From positions 124,001 through 188,000 of the forward strand of contig NZ_BAAAOK010000009.1 in assembly GCF_039530285.1 (NCBI RefSeq): DNA of 64,000 bases, written 5' to 3'. Position numbers and translations under genes: made by a program. Positions 45,946 through 55,119 of this stretch are shown here, piece after piece. This DNA is from Actinomadura_C alba. Its GTDB lineage: Bacteria > Actinomycetota > Actinomycetes > Streptosporangiales > Streptosporangiaceae. The first letter of the stretch is position 1. Each line of letters starts with the position of its first letter. The notes under the pieces are model-generated. The model worked only from the letters and a program-made list of their open reading frames with translations, did not search any database and had not been told where the DNA came from.

Positions 45946-46559
45946 CCGCTTTGAACGGCGATTGCCGGTCCGACGTGGATCATGTCCGCAGCCCGACGGC
46001 GGACTGGAATGTCACTGGTAGGCCGCACAGGCCAGAAGCCCGTGGGTGCGATCGCTTCCCCTGCCTTTCCAGTTTTCCGGGTCAAGCCTACCCCTCTCCA
46101 GGTCGGAGCATCACCCCAGGCCGGCCGCCTTTCATCAGGTGTCGGCGCGCCTGACCGAGTGGCCCAAGCCGCGCCCGTACCGGCCGAAGGTGCCCTTGCC
46201 GGCGTGCCACCGTGCCGTCGGACGCTCTCCTCGTCGTCCACCGCCATCTGCCGGATGCCCGGTCAGCCTGCCTGGGAGGTTTCGCGAGGTGCTGTGGTGG
46301 GCAGGGCGGCTGCCGAGGGCACTCGTCACTCGTAAGGTCGGCCCTTCGGGGCGGGTGGCCTGGCGAATTCAACGCAACAGGCACGGCCTGGTGGCAGGCG
46401 CGGCGCAGTGCCCGCGGCACCGTACGCCGTCCGCCGCGACGGTGTTCGAGCCGAGACGGCGAATCAGAGAACTGAGGTTCCCGGCCTCCCTCGATGTCCC
46501 GTGATCATGATCATCTGGGACCCGATCCACCACCGTGCTCCGGCACCGAGGAGGACATG
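45946..46559. other. Gene-poor stretch
   Basis: Several long GC-driven frames exist on both strands but none has a ribosome site, conserved motif or natural composition. The promoter of the dehydrogenase gene at 46560 is expected at the right end. Nothing else recognised. Confidence 0.45.
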
Positions 46560-47690
<1,131 letters not shown>

Positions 47691-47772
47691 GGTCCAGGCG
47701 CTCATCCGGGCCAGGGAAGACATCTTCAAGTTCGGGCGTTGCCATGTAATCCTGTAATCGGCAGGAGGTGCC

Positions 47773-48726
47773 ATGGTCCCCGAGCCAATCGATTCCCAAG
47801 AGCCCCTCGACGCCTACTCGACAGTCGTCTCCACCGTCGCCCGTGAGCTGACCCCACGGGTGGCCGCCGTTCGCATCAGACACCGTGGCCGTGAGGGATC
47901 GGGCTCGGCGGTGGCCTTCACCGGCGACGGCTACCTGCTCACCAACGCTCACGTTGTGGGCGGCGCCCGCAGCGGGCAGGTCACCTTCGCCGACGGGACC
48001 GCCACTTCGTTCACCGTGGTCGGATCCGATCGGCTGTCGGACCTCGCGCTCGTGCGGGCCGATGGGACCACGCTCGAGCCCGCCACGCTCGGCGACAGCG
48101 ACACGCTCGTGGTCGGCCAACTCGTCGTCGCGGTCGGCAACCCCCTCGGACTGGCGGGCTCGGTGACGGCCGGCGTGGTCAGCGCCCTCGGCCGGTCCCT
48201 GCCCACCCGCGACGGCGACGCCGTACAAATCATCGAGGACATCATCCAGACCGACGCGGCGCTCAATCCCGGCAACTCCGGTGGTGCGCTCGCCGACTCC
48301 CGTGGGCGGGTGATCGGCATCAACACCGCGGTGGCGGGAGTGGGACTCGGCTTGGCCGTGCCCATCAACACGACGACGCTCCGCATCATCGGGGCGCTCA
48401 TGCGCGACGGCCGGGTACGGAGGGCCTACCTGGGGCTGGTCACCAATCCGGTGCCGGTCCCGGCCGGGCTTCGCGAACGGACCGGCCAAGACCAAGCGCT
48501 GCGAGTGGCCGAGGTCATGCAGGGCAGCCCCGCCGAACGCGCCGGGGTGCGCCGCGGCGATCTGGTGCTCACCGCGGCGGGCCGGCCGGTGACGGTGGCG
48601 CAGAGCCTGCAACGCCTGATGTTCGCAGAGGCGATCGGCAGACCCCTGCAGATCACCGTGCTGCGCAACGGTGCGATGGTCGACGTGATCGCGGAGCCGA
48701 CAGAGCTCAGCAACCAGGCACGGTGA
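47773..48726 (+). CDS. HtrA-like trypsin-type serine protease with PDZ domain
   Basis: A 317-aa DegP/HtrA-family protein with catalytic triad H60 (TNAHVV), D90 (SDLALVRAD) and S169 (NPGNSGGAL). The PDZ domain occupies about 225-310 (VAEVMQGSPAERAGVRRGDLVLTAAGRPV). No signal peptide or membrane anchor precedes the protease domain, unlike most HtrA proteins, so it is either cytoplasmic or exported unconventionally. ATG 47773 follows GGAGGT. It lies 82 bp after the dehydrogenase, possibly in the same transcript. Confidence 0.92.
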   Translation: MVPEPIDSQEPLDAYSTVVSTVARELTPRVAAVRIRHRGREGSGSAVAFTGDGYLLTNAHVVGGARSGQVTFADGTATSFTVVGSDRLSDLALVRADGTTLEPATLGDSDTLVVGQLVVAVGNPLGLAGSVTAGVVSALGRSLPTRDGDAVQIIEDIIQTDAALNPGNSGGALADSRGRVIGINTAVAGVGLGLAVPINTTTLRIIGALMRDGRVRRAYLGLVTNPVPVPAGLRERTGQDQALRVAEVMQGSPAERAGVRRGDLVLTAAGRPVTVAQSLQRLMFAEAIGRPLQITVLRNGAMVDVIAEPTELSNQAR

Positions 48727-48784
48727 CCTGGCGGCCGCCCGGTCCTATCGCCATTCGCCCTTTCGCGGAGGATAGGGTCCCGCC

Positions 48785-49681
48785 ATGGAGGGTCGTCACG
48801 TACGCGGTATCGAGGAACAGGTGCGGGATGCCGTACGCACCGGCGTGCCGGACCTGCGGGTCGGTTCCGTCGCGCACATCGGTGAAGGCGTGGACAATCT
48901 CGCCTACGAGGTCAACGGCGAGCTGGTCGTCCGGTTCAGCAAAGAGCCCGACCCTGTACGCAGGGCCGAGCTGATCAGTGCCGAGGCCGAGCTGCTCGCC
49001 GCCATTGCGAAGATCTCGACGCTGCCCGTCCCGGAGCCGGTGTTCACCGATCCCGAGCGAGGCTGCTGGGCCTATCCCAAGCTCCCGGGCGTACCGCTGC
49101 TGGACCTGCCGCCCGCGCAGCGGCTCGTCCACGGACCGGCGGTCGCCGCCGCGCTCGGTTCCTTGCTGGCCGCTCTGCACGCGGTCCCGATCGAAGAGAT
49201 GGCGCGGTTCGTCGGGCCGGACGAGGTACCGCCGGCCGAGTGGCGAGACGAGGCCGCCGAGAACTACGCGGCCGTCTTCAGCGAGATCCCGGCCGTACGG
49301 CGCACGCACGTGGAGGCGTTTCTCGCCGCCCCACCGCCGCCTGGGGCGGGCGCACTGGTGTTCTCCCACAACGACCTGGGAATCGAGCACGTCCTCGTCG
49401 CCCCGGCCACCGGGGCGATCACGGGCGTCATCGACTGGAGCGACGCCGCGCTGGTCGATCCCGCCTACGACTTCGGCCTCATCCACCGCGATCTCGGCCC
49501 GGCCGCCCTGGCCGCCGCCCTCAGCGGCTACCCGGTCGGCGACCCTGCGGCGCTTCGCGAGCGCGCGGTCTTCTACGCGCGGTGCACCCTCCTGGAGGAC
49601 TTCGGCTACGGCCTCCAGACGGGTCTGACCGCCTACACCGCCAAGAGCCTGATGGCGCTGGAGTGGTTGTTCTCCGCATAG
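48785..49681 (+). CDS. APH-family aminoglycoside phosphotransferase-like kinase
   Basis: A 298-aa small-molecule kinase. ATP-binding lobe with VGSVAHIGEGVDNLAYEVNGELVVRFSKE, hinge YPKLPGVPLLDLP, catalytic loop FSHNDLGIEHVLV and metal-binding GVIDWSDAALVDPAYDFGLI. All catalytic positions are intact, in contrast to the broken relative at 24383. The substrate could be an aminoglycoside, homoserine-like or other hydroxyl compound. Convergent with the CopZ-like gene. Confidence 0.88.
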   Translation: MEGRHVRGIEEQVRDAVRTGVPDLRVGSVAHIGEGVDNLAYEVNGELVVRFSKEPDPVRRAELISAEAELLAAIAKISTLPVPEPVFTDPERGCWAYPKLPGVPLLDLPPAQRLVHGPAVAAALGSLLAALHAVPIEEMARFVGPDEVPPAEWRDEAAENYAAVFSEIPAVRRTHVEAFLAAPPPPGAGALVFSHNDLGIEHVLVAPATGAITGVIDWSDAALVDPAYDFGLIHRDLGPAALAAALSGYPVGDPAALRERAVFYARCTLLEDFGYGLQTGLTAYTAKSLMALEWLFSA

Positions 49682-49689
49682 CGGGCCTA

Positions 49690-49908
49690 TCACGCCTTCA
49701 CTTCGTAACCGGCCTCTTCCACGGCGTCCCTCACCAGGGCGTCGTCGACGGGGGCGTCACCGATGACTGTCACCCGGCCGCTGGCCAGGTCCGCGTCCAC
49801 GCCGGTCACCCCGGTGACCTGCCCGACCTCCCGCTTGACCGAGTCGACGCAGTGCGAGCAGGTCATCCCGGCGACGGTGTAAGTGGCGGTGTAGGTGGCG
49901 GAACTCAT
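49690..49908 (-). CDS. Heavy-metal-associated (CopZ-like) copper chaperone
   Basis: A 72-aa single HMA domain, with metal-binding C17/C20 in GMTCSHC and the ferredoxin-like betaalphabetabetaalphabeta pattern (SVKREVGQVTGVTGVDADL ... VTVIGDAPVDDALVRDAVEEAGYEV). ATG 49908 has GAGGAG 9 nt upstream. It should carry Cu(I) to a P-type ATPase, but no copA gene is adjacent. A CsoR-like dyad lies just upstream. Confidence 0.92.
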   Translation of the reverse strand: MSSATYTATYTVAGMTCSHCVDSVKREVGQVTGVTGVDADLASGRVTVIGDAPVDDALVRDAVEEAGYEVKA

Positions 49909-49925
49909 GATCTGCACTCCTCGCT

Positions 49926-49944
49926 ATTACCCTGGGGGGGTATC
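49926..49944 (-). promoter_or_regulatory. CsoR-like copper operator
   Basis: Minus strand reads ATACCCCCCCAGGGTAA: TACCC/GGGTA arms around a C/G tract, like the TACCCCN-GGGGTA operators of the Cu(I) sensor CsoR. It lies 18 bp upstream of the CopZ-like start. Confidence 0.6.
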
Positions 49945-49995
49945 GAATATCGCCAATCCTGCCACGCCACCACATAGGACGGCAACCCCTACCCC

Positions 49996-50439
49996 CTACC
50001 CGTTTAATCTCTCGTCGCGCGCATGGCGTACTGCGGCGTCGGGCGTTTTCTCATCAGGTGTCGCGGTGTCCGGGGACGGCTGGATCGGGAGGATGCGATC
50101 CAGGCCGGTGAGTTGAAGGAGCCTGGCCACCGGTGGGCTGGGCGCGGCAAGGCGGAGTGGAATGTCACGCAGTGTGGCGCGGCGTTGTGTGCCGATCAGT
50201 ACGGCCAGCCCGCACGCGTCGCAGAACGACACCCCGGACAGGTCGACGACAAGCCGGCCTGTGCAGTGCTCGCACGTGCGGTAAAGGCCTTCTCGTAGCG
50301 CGGGTGCGGTGGCGATGTCGATGACGCCGCTCACCTTGACGACTGTGCAGGCATCCTGCGGTACGACCGACAGGCTCGCCTGTGCGTGATCCCAGCCGAT
50401 GACCTGTTCGGCGGTGCCGTCGCCTTCCTTGAAGGTCAT
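49996..50439 (-). CDS. STAS-domain protein with Cys at the phospho-Ser position
   Basis: A 147-aa SpoIIAA/RsbV-like protein. Core VVKVSGVIDIATAPALREGL and LVVDLSGVSFCDACGLAVLIG. The canonical D-A/S-S-G phosphorylation motif is DACG here, so the usual Ser is Cys. Additional Cys occur in YRTCEHCTG and at FCD. The C-terminal helix matches the paralog at 18505 (GLDR motif). An Asp/Arg-rich tail of ~25 residues follows. ATG 50439 (GTG 50442 in frame). No sigma or kinase gene adjoins it. Confidence 0.88.
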   Translation of the reverse strand: MTFKEGDGTAEQVIGWDHAQASLSVVPQDACTVVKVSGVIDIATAPALREGLYRTCEHCTGRLVVDLSGVSFCDACGLAVLIGTQRRATLRDIPLRLAAPSPPVARLLQLTGLDRILPIQPSPDTATPDEKTPDAAVRHARDERLNG

Positions 50440-50658
50440 CACATACCCCCTGACCGGTTTTCGCCCTGTGCCCAGCCTCGCACCTCAAGCCCCCCAACCG
50501 TTCAGCAGGTAGGGGGAACTGGACGAGAGGTACCCGGTCCACGGGTGAGTGCGAGGGCGCCCCCGCCATCGACACCGACAATTTTTTGGTCAAGACCTTT
50601 CGAGTTGTCGGCGTGAGGAGCAACGTACGATTCGGGCGTCACTGGGAGGCACCACGAA

Positions 50659-51897
50659 ATGCCAGTTGCGCACCGACTCTTCCTGGGTGGGCAATCGGCG
50701 TCTCTTCTCGGCGATGGTTTCGCGGTGCTGGCCGTGCCCCTGCTGGTTCTGCGTCTGACCCATGATCCGCTCGCCGCCGGGCTCGCGGCCGCACTGCGGG
50801 GGGTCGGGTACCTGCTGGTCGGGCTGCCGACGGGGCCGATCGTCGATCGGCTGAATCCCTGGACGGTGCTGGTCGCGATGGACGTGGTCCGCGCCGGCGT
50901 CTTCGTCGCGTTGTCCGTGCTGGCCTGGCTTGGGACGGTCCGGCTGTGGGTCATTCTCGCTCTGGCGTTTCTGGCCGGAGCGGCGACGGTCTTCTTCGAT
51001 GCCGCGCTCGCCGTTGCGGTCAAGGATCTGTTCCGGAACGAGGGCCTGTTACGGGCCAACTCCGTGCTCGAGACGGCGGCCCAGACGTCCCTGGTGATCG
51101 GGCCCGTCATTGTTGGAATGCTCGCCGCCACTCTGGGGATCGCGAGCGCATTGCTGATCAACGCGGCGACCTTCGTCGTCTCGCTGTTGTCGCTGTCAGC
51201 GGTTACCCGCCGCGGCGACATGGTGCGGCCACACCGGCCGACCCGTCGTGGCGGCATGATCGGAGGACTCGGTACGGACTTCATGGAAGGACTGCGGTAT
51301 CTCATCGCTTTCCGGCCGCTCTTGGTCCTCACCGTCATCCAGACCATGCTCAATCTGTGCCTGGCGGCCGACACTCTGATCATTTTCTTCGCCCGCGTCA
51401 CCTTGGACCTGCCAATGCCACAGGTCAGCGCGGTGGTCGCCGGCGGTGGCATCGGCGGAATCGCAGGGGCGGTCATGGCGACCTGGCTCGCCGCCCGGAT
51501 CCGGGCACTGCCGCTCATAGCGCTGGGCATCGCGGTCGCCGCCGTATCGCTGCTGGCCATGGGGGTCAGTACGTCGTGGTGGTCACTGCTGGTGGCCAAT
51601 GGCGTGCAGGTCTGGGCTGTGATCGTGGTCAGTATCGTCAACCGAAGCACCCGCCAGGCCTGGGTTCCCCGCGACCTGCTCGGACGCGTCACCACCACGG
51701 GCCGGGCACTGTTCATCACGGCCACCCCGATCGGAACCGTCATCGCCGGAGCCACCACCAGGACGTTCGGCAACGACCCGCGCCCGGCATTCCTCGGAGC
51801 CGGCGCACTGATCGCCGTCATCATCGGTGTCGGATGGCTCGCCGCACTTCGCCGCTACGACGCAAGCGATACCCGGCCACAGAAGTCGATCACTTGA
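50659..51897 (+). CDS. MFS transporter (MFS_3/EntS-like)
   Basis: A 412-aa transporter with about 11-12 helices. It starts FLGGQSASLLGDGFAVLAVPLLVLRLTHDPLAAGLAAALRG, as in MFS_3 exporters, and motif A-like GLPTGPIVDRLNPW follows helix 2. It resembles the EntS/macrolide-efflux type that exports siderophores or drugs. ATG 50659; monocistronic, with the next gene on the same strand more than 110 bp away. Confidence 0.88.
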   Translation: MPVAHRLFLGGQSASLLGDGFAVLAVPLLVLRLTHDPLAAGLAAALRGVGYLLVGLPTGPIVDRLNPWTVLVAMDVVRAGVFVALSVLAWLGTVRLWVILALAFLAGAATVFFDAALAVAVKDLFRNEGLLRANSVLETAAQTSLVIGPVIVGMLAATLGIASALLINAATFVVSLLSLSAVTRRGDMVRPHRPTRRGGMIGGLGTDFMEGLRYLIAFRPLLVLTVIQTMLNLCLAADTLIIFFARVTLDLPMPQVSAVVAGGGIGGIAGAVMATWLAARIRALPLIALGIAVAAVSLLAMGVSTSWWSLLVANGVQVWAVIVVSIVNRSTRQAWVPRDLLGRVTTTGRALFITATPIGTVIAGATTRTFGNDPRPAFLGAGALIAVIIGVGWLAALRRYDASDTRPQKSIT

Positions 51898-52010
51898 AGC
51901 GTCTTCTCGAGCTTTCCGCCGCCGGGTCGTGCCGCCGGCGCGGCAGTGCTGGAATCGATCTTGCGGAGGGCACCGCCTTGGCCTGATGGCAACCCCGATC
52001 GGGTGGCCTG

Positions 52011-52625
52011 GTGCAACGTGGCAGGATTGGCGTCATCGCCGTCTCCGCCCATCCCATCCTGATGCCCGCTCGGCCGGTCTTCCGGCTCGCGCGGGCGGTG
52101 GTCTTCGCCACGGTCTGCGTGGTCTTGGCCGCCGTCGGCCACATGGCCGCGGGACGGCCGGTGGCGCCAGGTTCGGCCGGGGTAGGTCTGGCGATCGTCG
52201 CGGGCGTCACTGTGCTGCTGGCGGGTCAGGAGCGCTCGTTCCCCACCATCGTGGGCGGCCTGCTGGGCGGTCAGTTCGTTCTGCACGCCCTGTTCGCGCA
52301 GGCCGGGGGTGGCGGACACCACCATGCCCCGGAGGTCTTGACCCATCCGGGCGGCGGGCGTCCGGCCATGACGCTCGCTCACGTGAGTGCCGCGTTGCTG
52401 ACCGCGTGGTGGCTGCGCCGCGGCGAGGCCGTCCTGTGGACGCTGGCCCGCCGCATCGCAGCGGCCGTCGTCCGTCCGCTGGCCCTGCCCGGGGCACCGC
52501 ACCCGGCGTCGCCCCGTCTGTCGGTGCCTCCTGAGGACCCACCGCTTCGCCGGCTGCTCGCTCCGCTGCGGCACGTCGTCATCCTCCGTGGCCCGCCCGC
52601 CGAGCTCTCCGCCCCGTACATCTAG
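52011..52625 (+). CDS. Four/five-helix membrane protein of a copper-associated set, paralog of 58406
   Basis: A 204-aa membrane protein with hydrophobic segments about 28-47, 58-72, 79-97 and 120-136. A His-rich loop GGGGHHHAPEVLTH follows the third segment. The C-terminal soluble tail is Pro/Arg-rich (RGPPAEL). It shares helices and the motif TAWWLRRGEA with the 201-aa product at 58406 (TAWWLECGEA), so the two are paralogs. It lies 60 bp before a Sco1 gene. GTG 52011 or ATG 52062 may start it. The family is unnamed; context and His loop suggest copper handling. Confidence 0.75.
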   Translation: MQRGRIGVIAVSAHPILMPARPVFRLARAVVFATVCVVLAAVGHMAAGRPVAPGSAGVGLAIVAGVTVLLAGQERSFPTIVGGLLGGQFVLHALFAQAGGGGHHHAPEVLTHPGGGRPAMTLAHVSAALLTAWWLRRGEAVLWTLARRIAAAVVRPLALPGAPHPASPRLSVPPEDPPLRRLLAPLRHVVILRGPPAELSAPYI

Positions 52626-52685
52626 CGTCCCTCTCCGCTGAGGAGAGGTGCGTTTCCCTGTCCTCGCTCCTGTGGAGAGTTCTGT

Positions 52686-53321
52686 ATGCGTATGCCTTCA
52701 CGGCTCGCCTGGTTCGGCATGGCGGTGGTGCTGTTCGGCACCGCGGCCTGTTCCGGCGAGCGGATGCCCAGAGCGGCATCGCCCACCCCGGTCTATTCGG
52801 CCACTCGGCTCCCGCCCTCGTTTCAGCTGCCCGACACCCGCCTGACCGCGATGGACGGCCGTCCCTACGACCTGCGCAAGCGCACGGCCGGCATGATCAG
52901 CATTCTGTTCTTCGGCTTCACACATTGCCCCGACATCTGCCCGACGACGATGGCCGACGTCTCCGGGGCGATGAAGCTGCTCACTCCCGCCGAGCGCGCC
53001 AAGGTGCGGGTGGTGTTCATCAGCGCGGATCCGGCGCGCGACACCCCCAAGGCGCTGAAGACCTTTCTCGGCAACTTCGACGCCTCGTTCGTCGGGCTCA
53101 CCGGGCCGCTCAAGGCGGTCCACAAGGCGGCCGCGGACGTCAAGGTCTCGCTCAGCAGTCCTCCGGCTGATCCGACGGGCGACTACGTCGTCTCGCACGG
53201 CAGCCAGTTGCTCACCTTCGGGCCGGACGGCGGCGGCCGGCTGCTGTTCTCCTACGGTGCCGGCGCCGGGCCCATCGCCCGTGACCTGAAGACCCTCATC
53301 CAGAAGGAACACCTCGCGTGA
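52686..53321 (+). CDS. Sco1/SenC-type copper metallochaperone lipoprotein
   Basis: A 211-aa thioredoxin-fold protein anchored by a lipobox (FGTAACSG, Cys 22). The copper site is complete: CxxxC in FTHCPDICPTTM and the distal His in VVSHGSQ. Role: delivery of copper or reduction of the CuA site of cytochrome c oxidase. The stop overlaps the GTG start of the PCuAC gene (53318-53321), so the pair is co-translated, as is common for CuA assembly. Confidence 0.94.
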   Translation: MRMPSRLAWFGMAVVLFGTAACSGERMPRAASPTPVYSATRLPPSFQLPDTRLTAMDGRPYDLRKRTAGMISILFFGFTHCPDICPTTMADVSGAMKLLTPAERAKVRVVFISADPARDTPKALKTFLGNFDASFVGLTGPLKAVHKAAADVKVSLSSPPADPTGDYVVSHGSQLLTFGPDGGGRLLFSYGAGAGPIARDLKTLIQKEHLA

Positions 53322-53824
53322 ACGGCCTCAAGCTCGGTGCCTTCGCACTCCTCTCGGCTCTCACCATGGCCGGTTTCACCGGTTGCTCGGATGACTCCCC
53401 CTCCACCGCCAAGACCGCCGTACGGTCTCCGGCCCCTGCCGGGCCGGGAGCCCGGACCGGCGTGTCGGTGACCGGCGCCGAGATCCGGGTACCGACCACC
53501 CCCGACGTGACGGCCGGCTATCTCACGATCACCAACACCGGCCCCGCGGACACGCTGACCGGGGTGTCGACCTCCGCAGCGGCCGTGGTCGAGATGCACC
53601 GCATGGTGATGAACGGCAACTCCATGACCATGAAGGCCATGGAGAACGTCGAGGTGCCCGCCAACAGCACGGTGAGGTTCGCCAAGGGCGAGATGCATCT
53701 CATGCTGATGAAGCCCAAGGCCCTCAAAGTCGGCCAGGAGGCAGGGCTCACCCTGCACTTCACCACCGCGGGCGACATCACCGTACCCGCCAAGATCGTC
53801 CCCGTGACGGGCGCGGCCCCATGA
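53318..53824 (+). CDS. PCuAC periplasmic-type copper chaperone
   Basis: A 168-aa lipoprotein (lipobox MAGFTGC, Cys 23) with a cupredoxin-like PCuAC domain. The full H(M)X10MX21HXM copper motif is present, from the MHRMVM segment to GEMHLML. It hands Cu(I) to CuA sites, typically with the Sco1 protein encoded immediately upstream. GTG start overlaps the sco stop. Its last 47 bp overlap the convergent MFS gene. Confidence 0.94.
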   Translation: MNGLKLGAFALLSALTMAGFTGCSDDSPSTAKTAVRSPAPAGPGARTGVSVTGAEIRVPTTPDVTAGYLTITNTGPADTLTGVSTSAAAVVEMHRMVMNGNSMTMKAMENVEVPANSTVRFAKGEMHLMLMKPKALKVGQEAGLTLHFTTAGDITVPAKIVPVTGAAP

Positions 53825-55070
53825 CCTTGGGGGGCACGGCCTCGGCCGGCCGGCGATCGCGGAGGATCCCGACCAGCAGCGGCGGCAGGAGCGCGCACTG
53901 GGCGGCCACCGCGATCCAGAAGAGGGCTGCGTGTCCGGACTGCTCGCCCACCCGGTATCCCTGGCCTCCGACGATGCCGCTGATGAAGGCCCCGATCCCG
54001 GCCGCGAGCCGTTGCCGGCCGAACACCACGGCGGGTGGGCGCGGCGATCGGCCGAGCGCTTCGAGGTCGTTCTTGAGGAAGAGCACGATCTCGCCGAGGC
54101 TGATCAGCAGGGCTCCGGCCAAGATCGCGGGCCGGTTGCCGATGGCCAAGACCGCCATGCCTGCGCCCATCGCCGTGAATCCGAACCGCATCGCGCGGGA
54201 GTAGCGGAGCCCGGCGATCCAGTCCGACAGGACCGGCTGCATGAAGACAACGACGAGTGCGTAGATCGTGAGGACGAATCCGTAGTAGGCCGCCGAGGTC
54301 CGCGGTATGGCGTAGACCGCGAGGTAGTGCTGGAAGAACATGAACACGTACACGCTCAGCACGGTGACCGCGAACGGCAGGGCCGCGGCCCCAGCCGGCA
54401 TCCGCTTCCGGCGGGGGGCCGGCGCGGCGCCGGCGTTGTCCTCGGGCCGGTCCGGGGCCTCGGCGGGGAGGATGGCGTGTCCGATGGTGACCGCCGCGAA
54501 CAGCGCGGTGACCGCCGCGAACAAGCCCATGGAGGCGTTCAGGACGAAGGGGGCCGCCGCGAGAGGGCCCAGCGCGATCCCCGCGTTCAGCGCGGAGGTA
54601 CTCGCCGACAGCAGCATCGGCCGCTGTGTCTCAGCGGTCCGGTGCACCAGGTAGGCCTTGTTGGCGGGCAGGTAGAGGGCCGCGCCGCAGGAGACCAGGA
54701 ACAGGGCGATGACCGCGGCCACCGGCCAGCGCAGGCCGGGCAGGAAGGCCGCGAAGCCCACGGTGCGGATCATCAGGGCCACCAGCATGGTGCGCTGCAG
54801 CCCGATCCGCTCGGCGACGGCCGCGCCCACCACCCCGCCGGAGAACTGCACCAGCGAGGCGACCGCGAGCACCACACCGACGGTGCCGAGTCCCATGCCG
54901 AGCCGTTCGTGCAAGAGCACCGACATGAAGGGCAGCACCGCGAAGCTGCCCAGCGGGATGAGAAACGAGCTGACCAGCAGAAACCGTTGTGGACCGGTCA
55001 GCGCTCCAAGGCCGGACCGCAGCCGGCCCGCGCGCAGCGGCACGAGCCGGCCGAGAATCCGCCGGGACAT
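53778..55070 (-). CDS. MFS transporter, probable siderophore/metallophore exporter
   Basis: A 430-aa 12-helix MFS protein. Helix 1-4 region: LLVSSFLIPLGSFAVLPFMSVLLHERLGMGLGTVGVVLAVASLVQFSGGVVGAAVAERIGLQRTMLV shortened here to its key motif AERIGLQR (motif A position). A Pro/Arg-rich loop divides the halves at about 220-240. ATG 55070 (ATG 55073 adjacent) follows the binding-protein stop by ~50 bp, so it probably ends the importer operon and could export the cognate chelator. Its 3' end runs 47 bp into the convergent PCuAC gene. Confidence 0.85.
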   Translation of the reverse strand: MSRRILGRLVPLRAGRLRSGLGALTGPQRFLLVSSFLIPLGSFAVLPFMSVLLHERLGMGLGTVGVVLAVASLVQFSGGVVGAAVAERIGLQRTMLVALMIRTVGFAAFLPGLRWPVAAVIALFLVSCGAALYLPANKAYLVHRTAETQRPMLLSASTSALNAGIALGPLAAAPFVLNASMGLFAAVTALFAAVTIGHAILPAEAPDRPEDNAGAAPAPRRKRMPAGAAALPFAVTVLSVYVFMFFQHYLAVYAIPRTSAAYYGFVLTIYALVVVFMQPVLSDWIAGLRYSRAMRFGFTAMGAGMAVLAIGNRPAILAGALLISLGEIVLFLKNDLEALGRSPRPPAVVFGRQRLAAGIGAFISGIVGGQGYRVGEQSGHAALFWIAVAAQCALLPPLLVGILRDRRPAEAVPPKVMGPRPSRGRSWRVR

Positions 55071-55119
55071 CATCGCCTGCTGCCGGCCGAGACGACCGGC
55101 CGCCCGATGCCCACCCGGG

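Noticed and set aside
46046..46504. Frames of 110-152 codons on both strands upstream of the formaldehyde dehydrogenase-like gene
   Set aside because: No ribosome site, no motif, Arg/Pro-heavy composition typical of noncoding frames in high-GC DNA.
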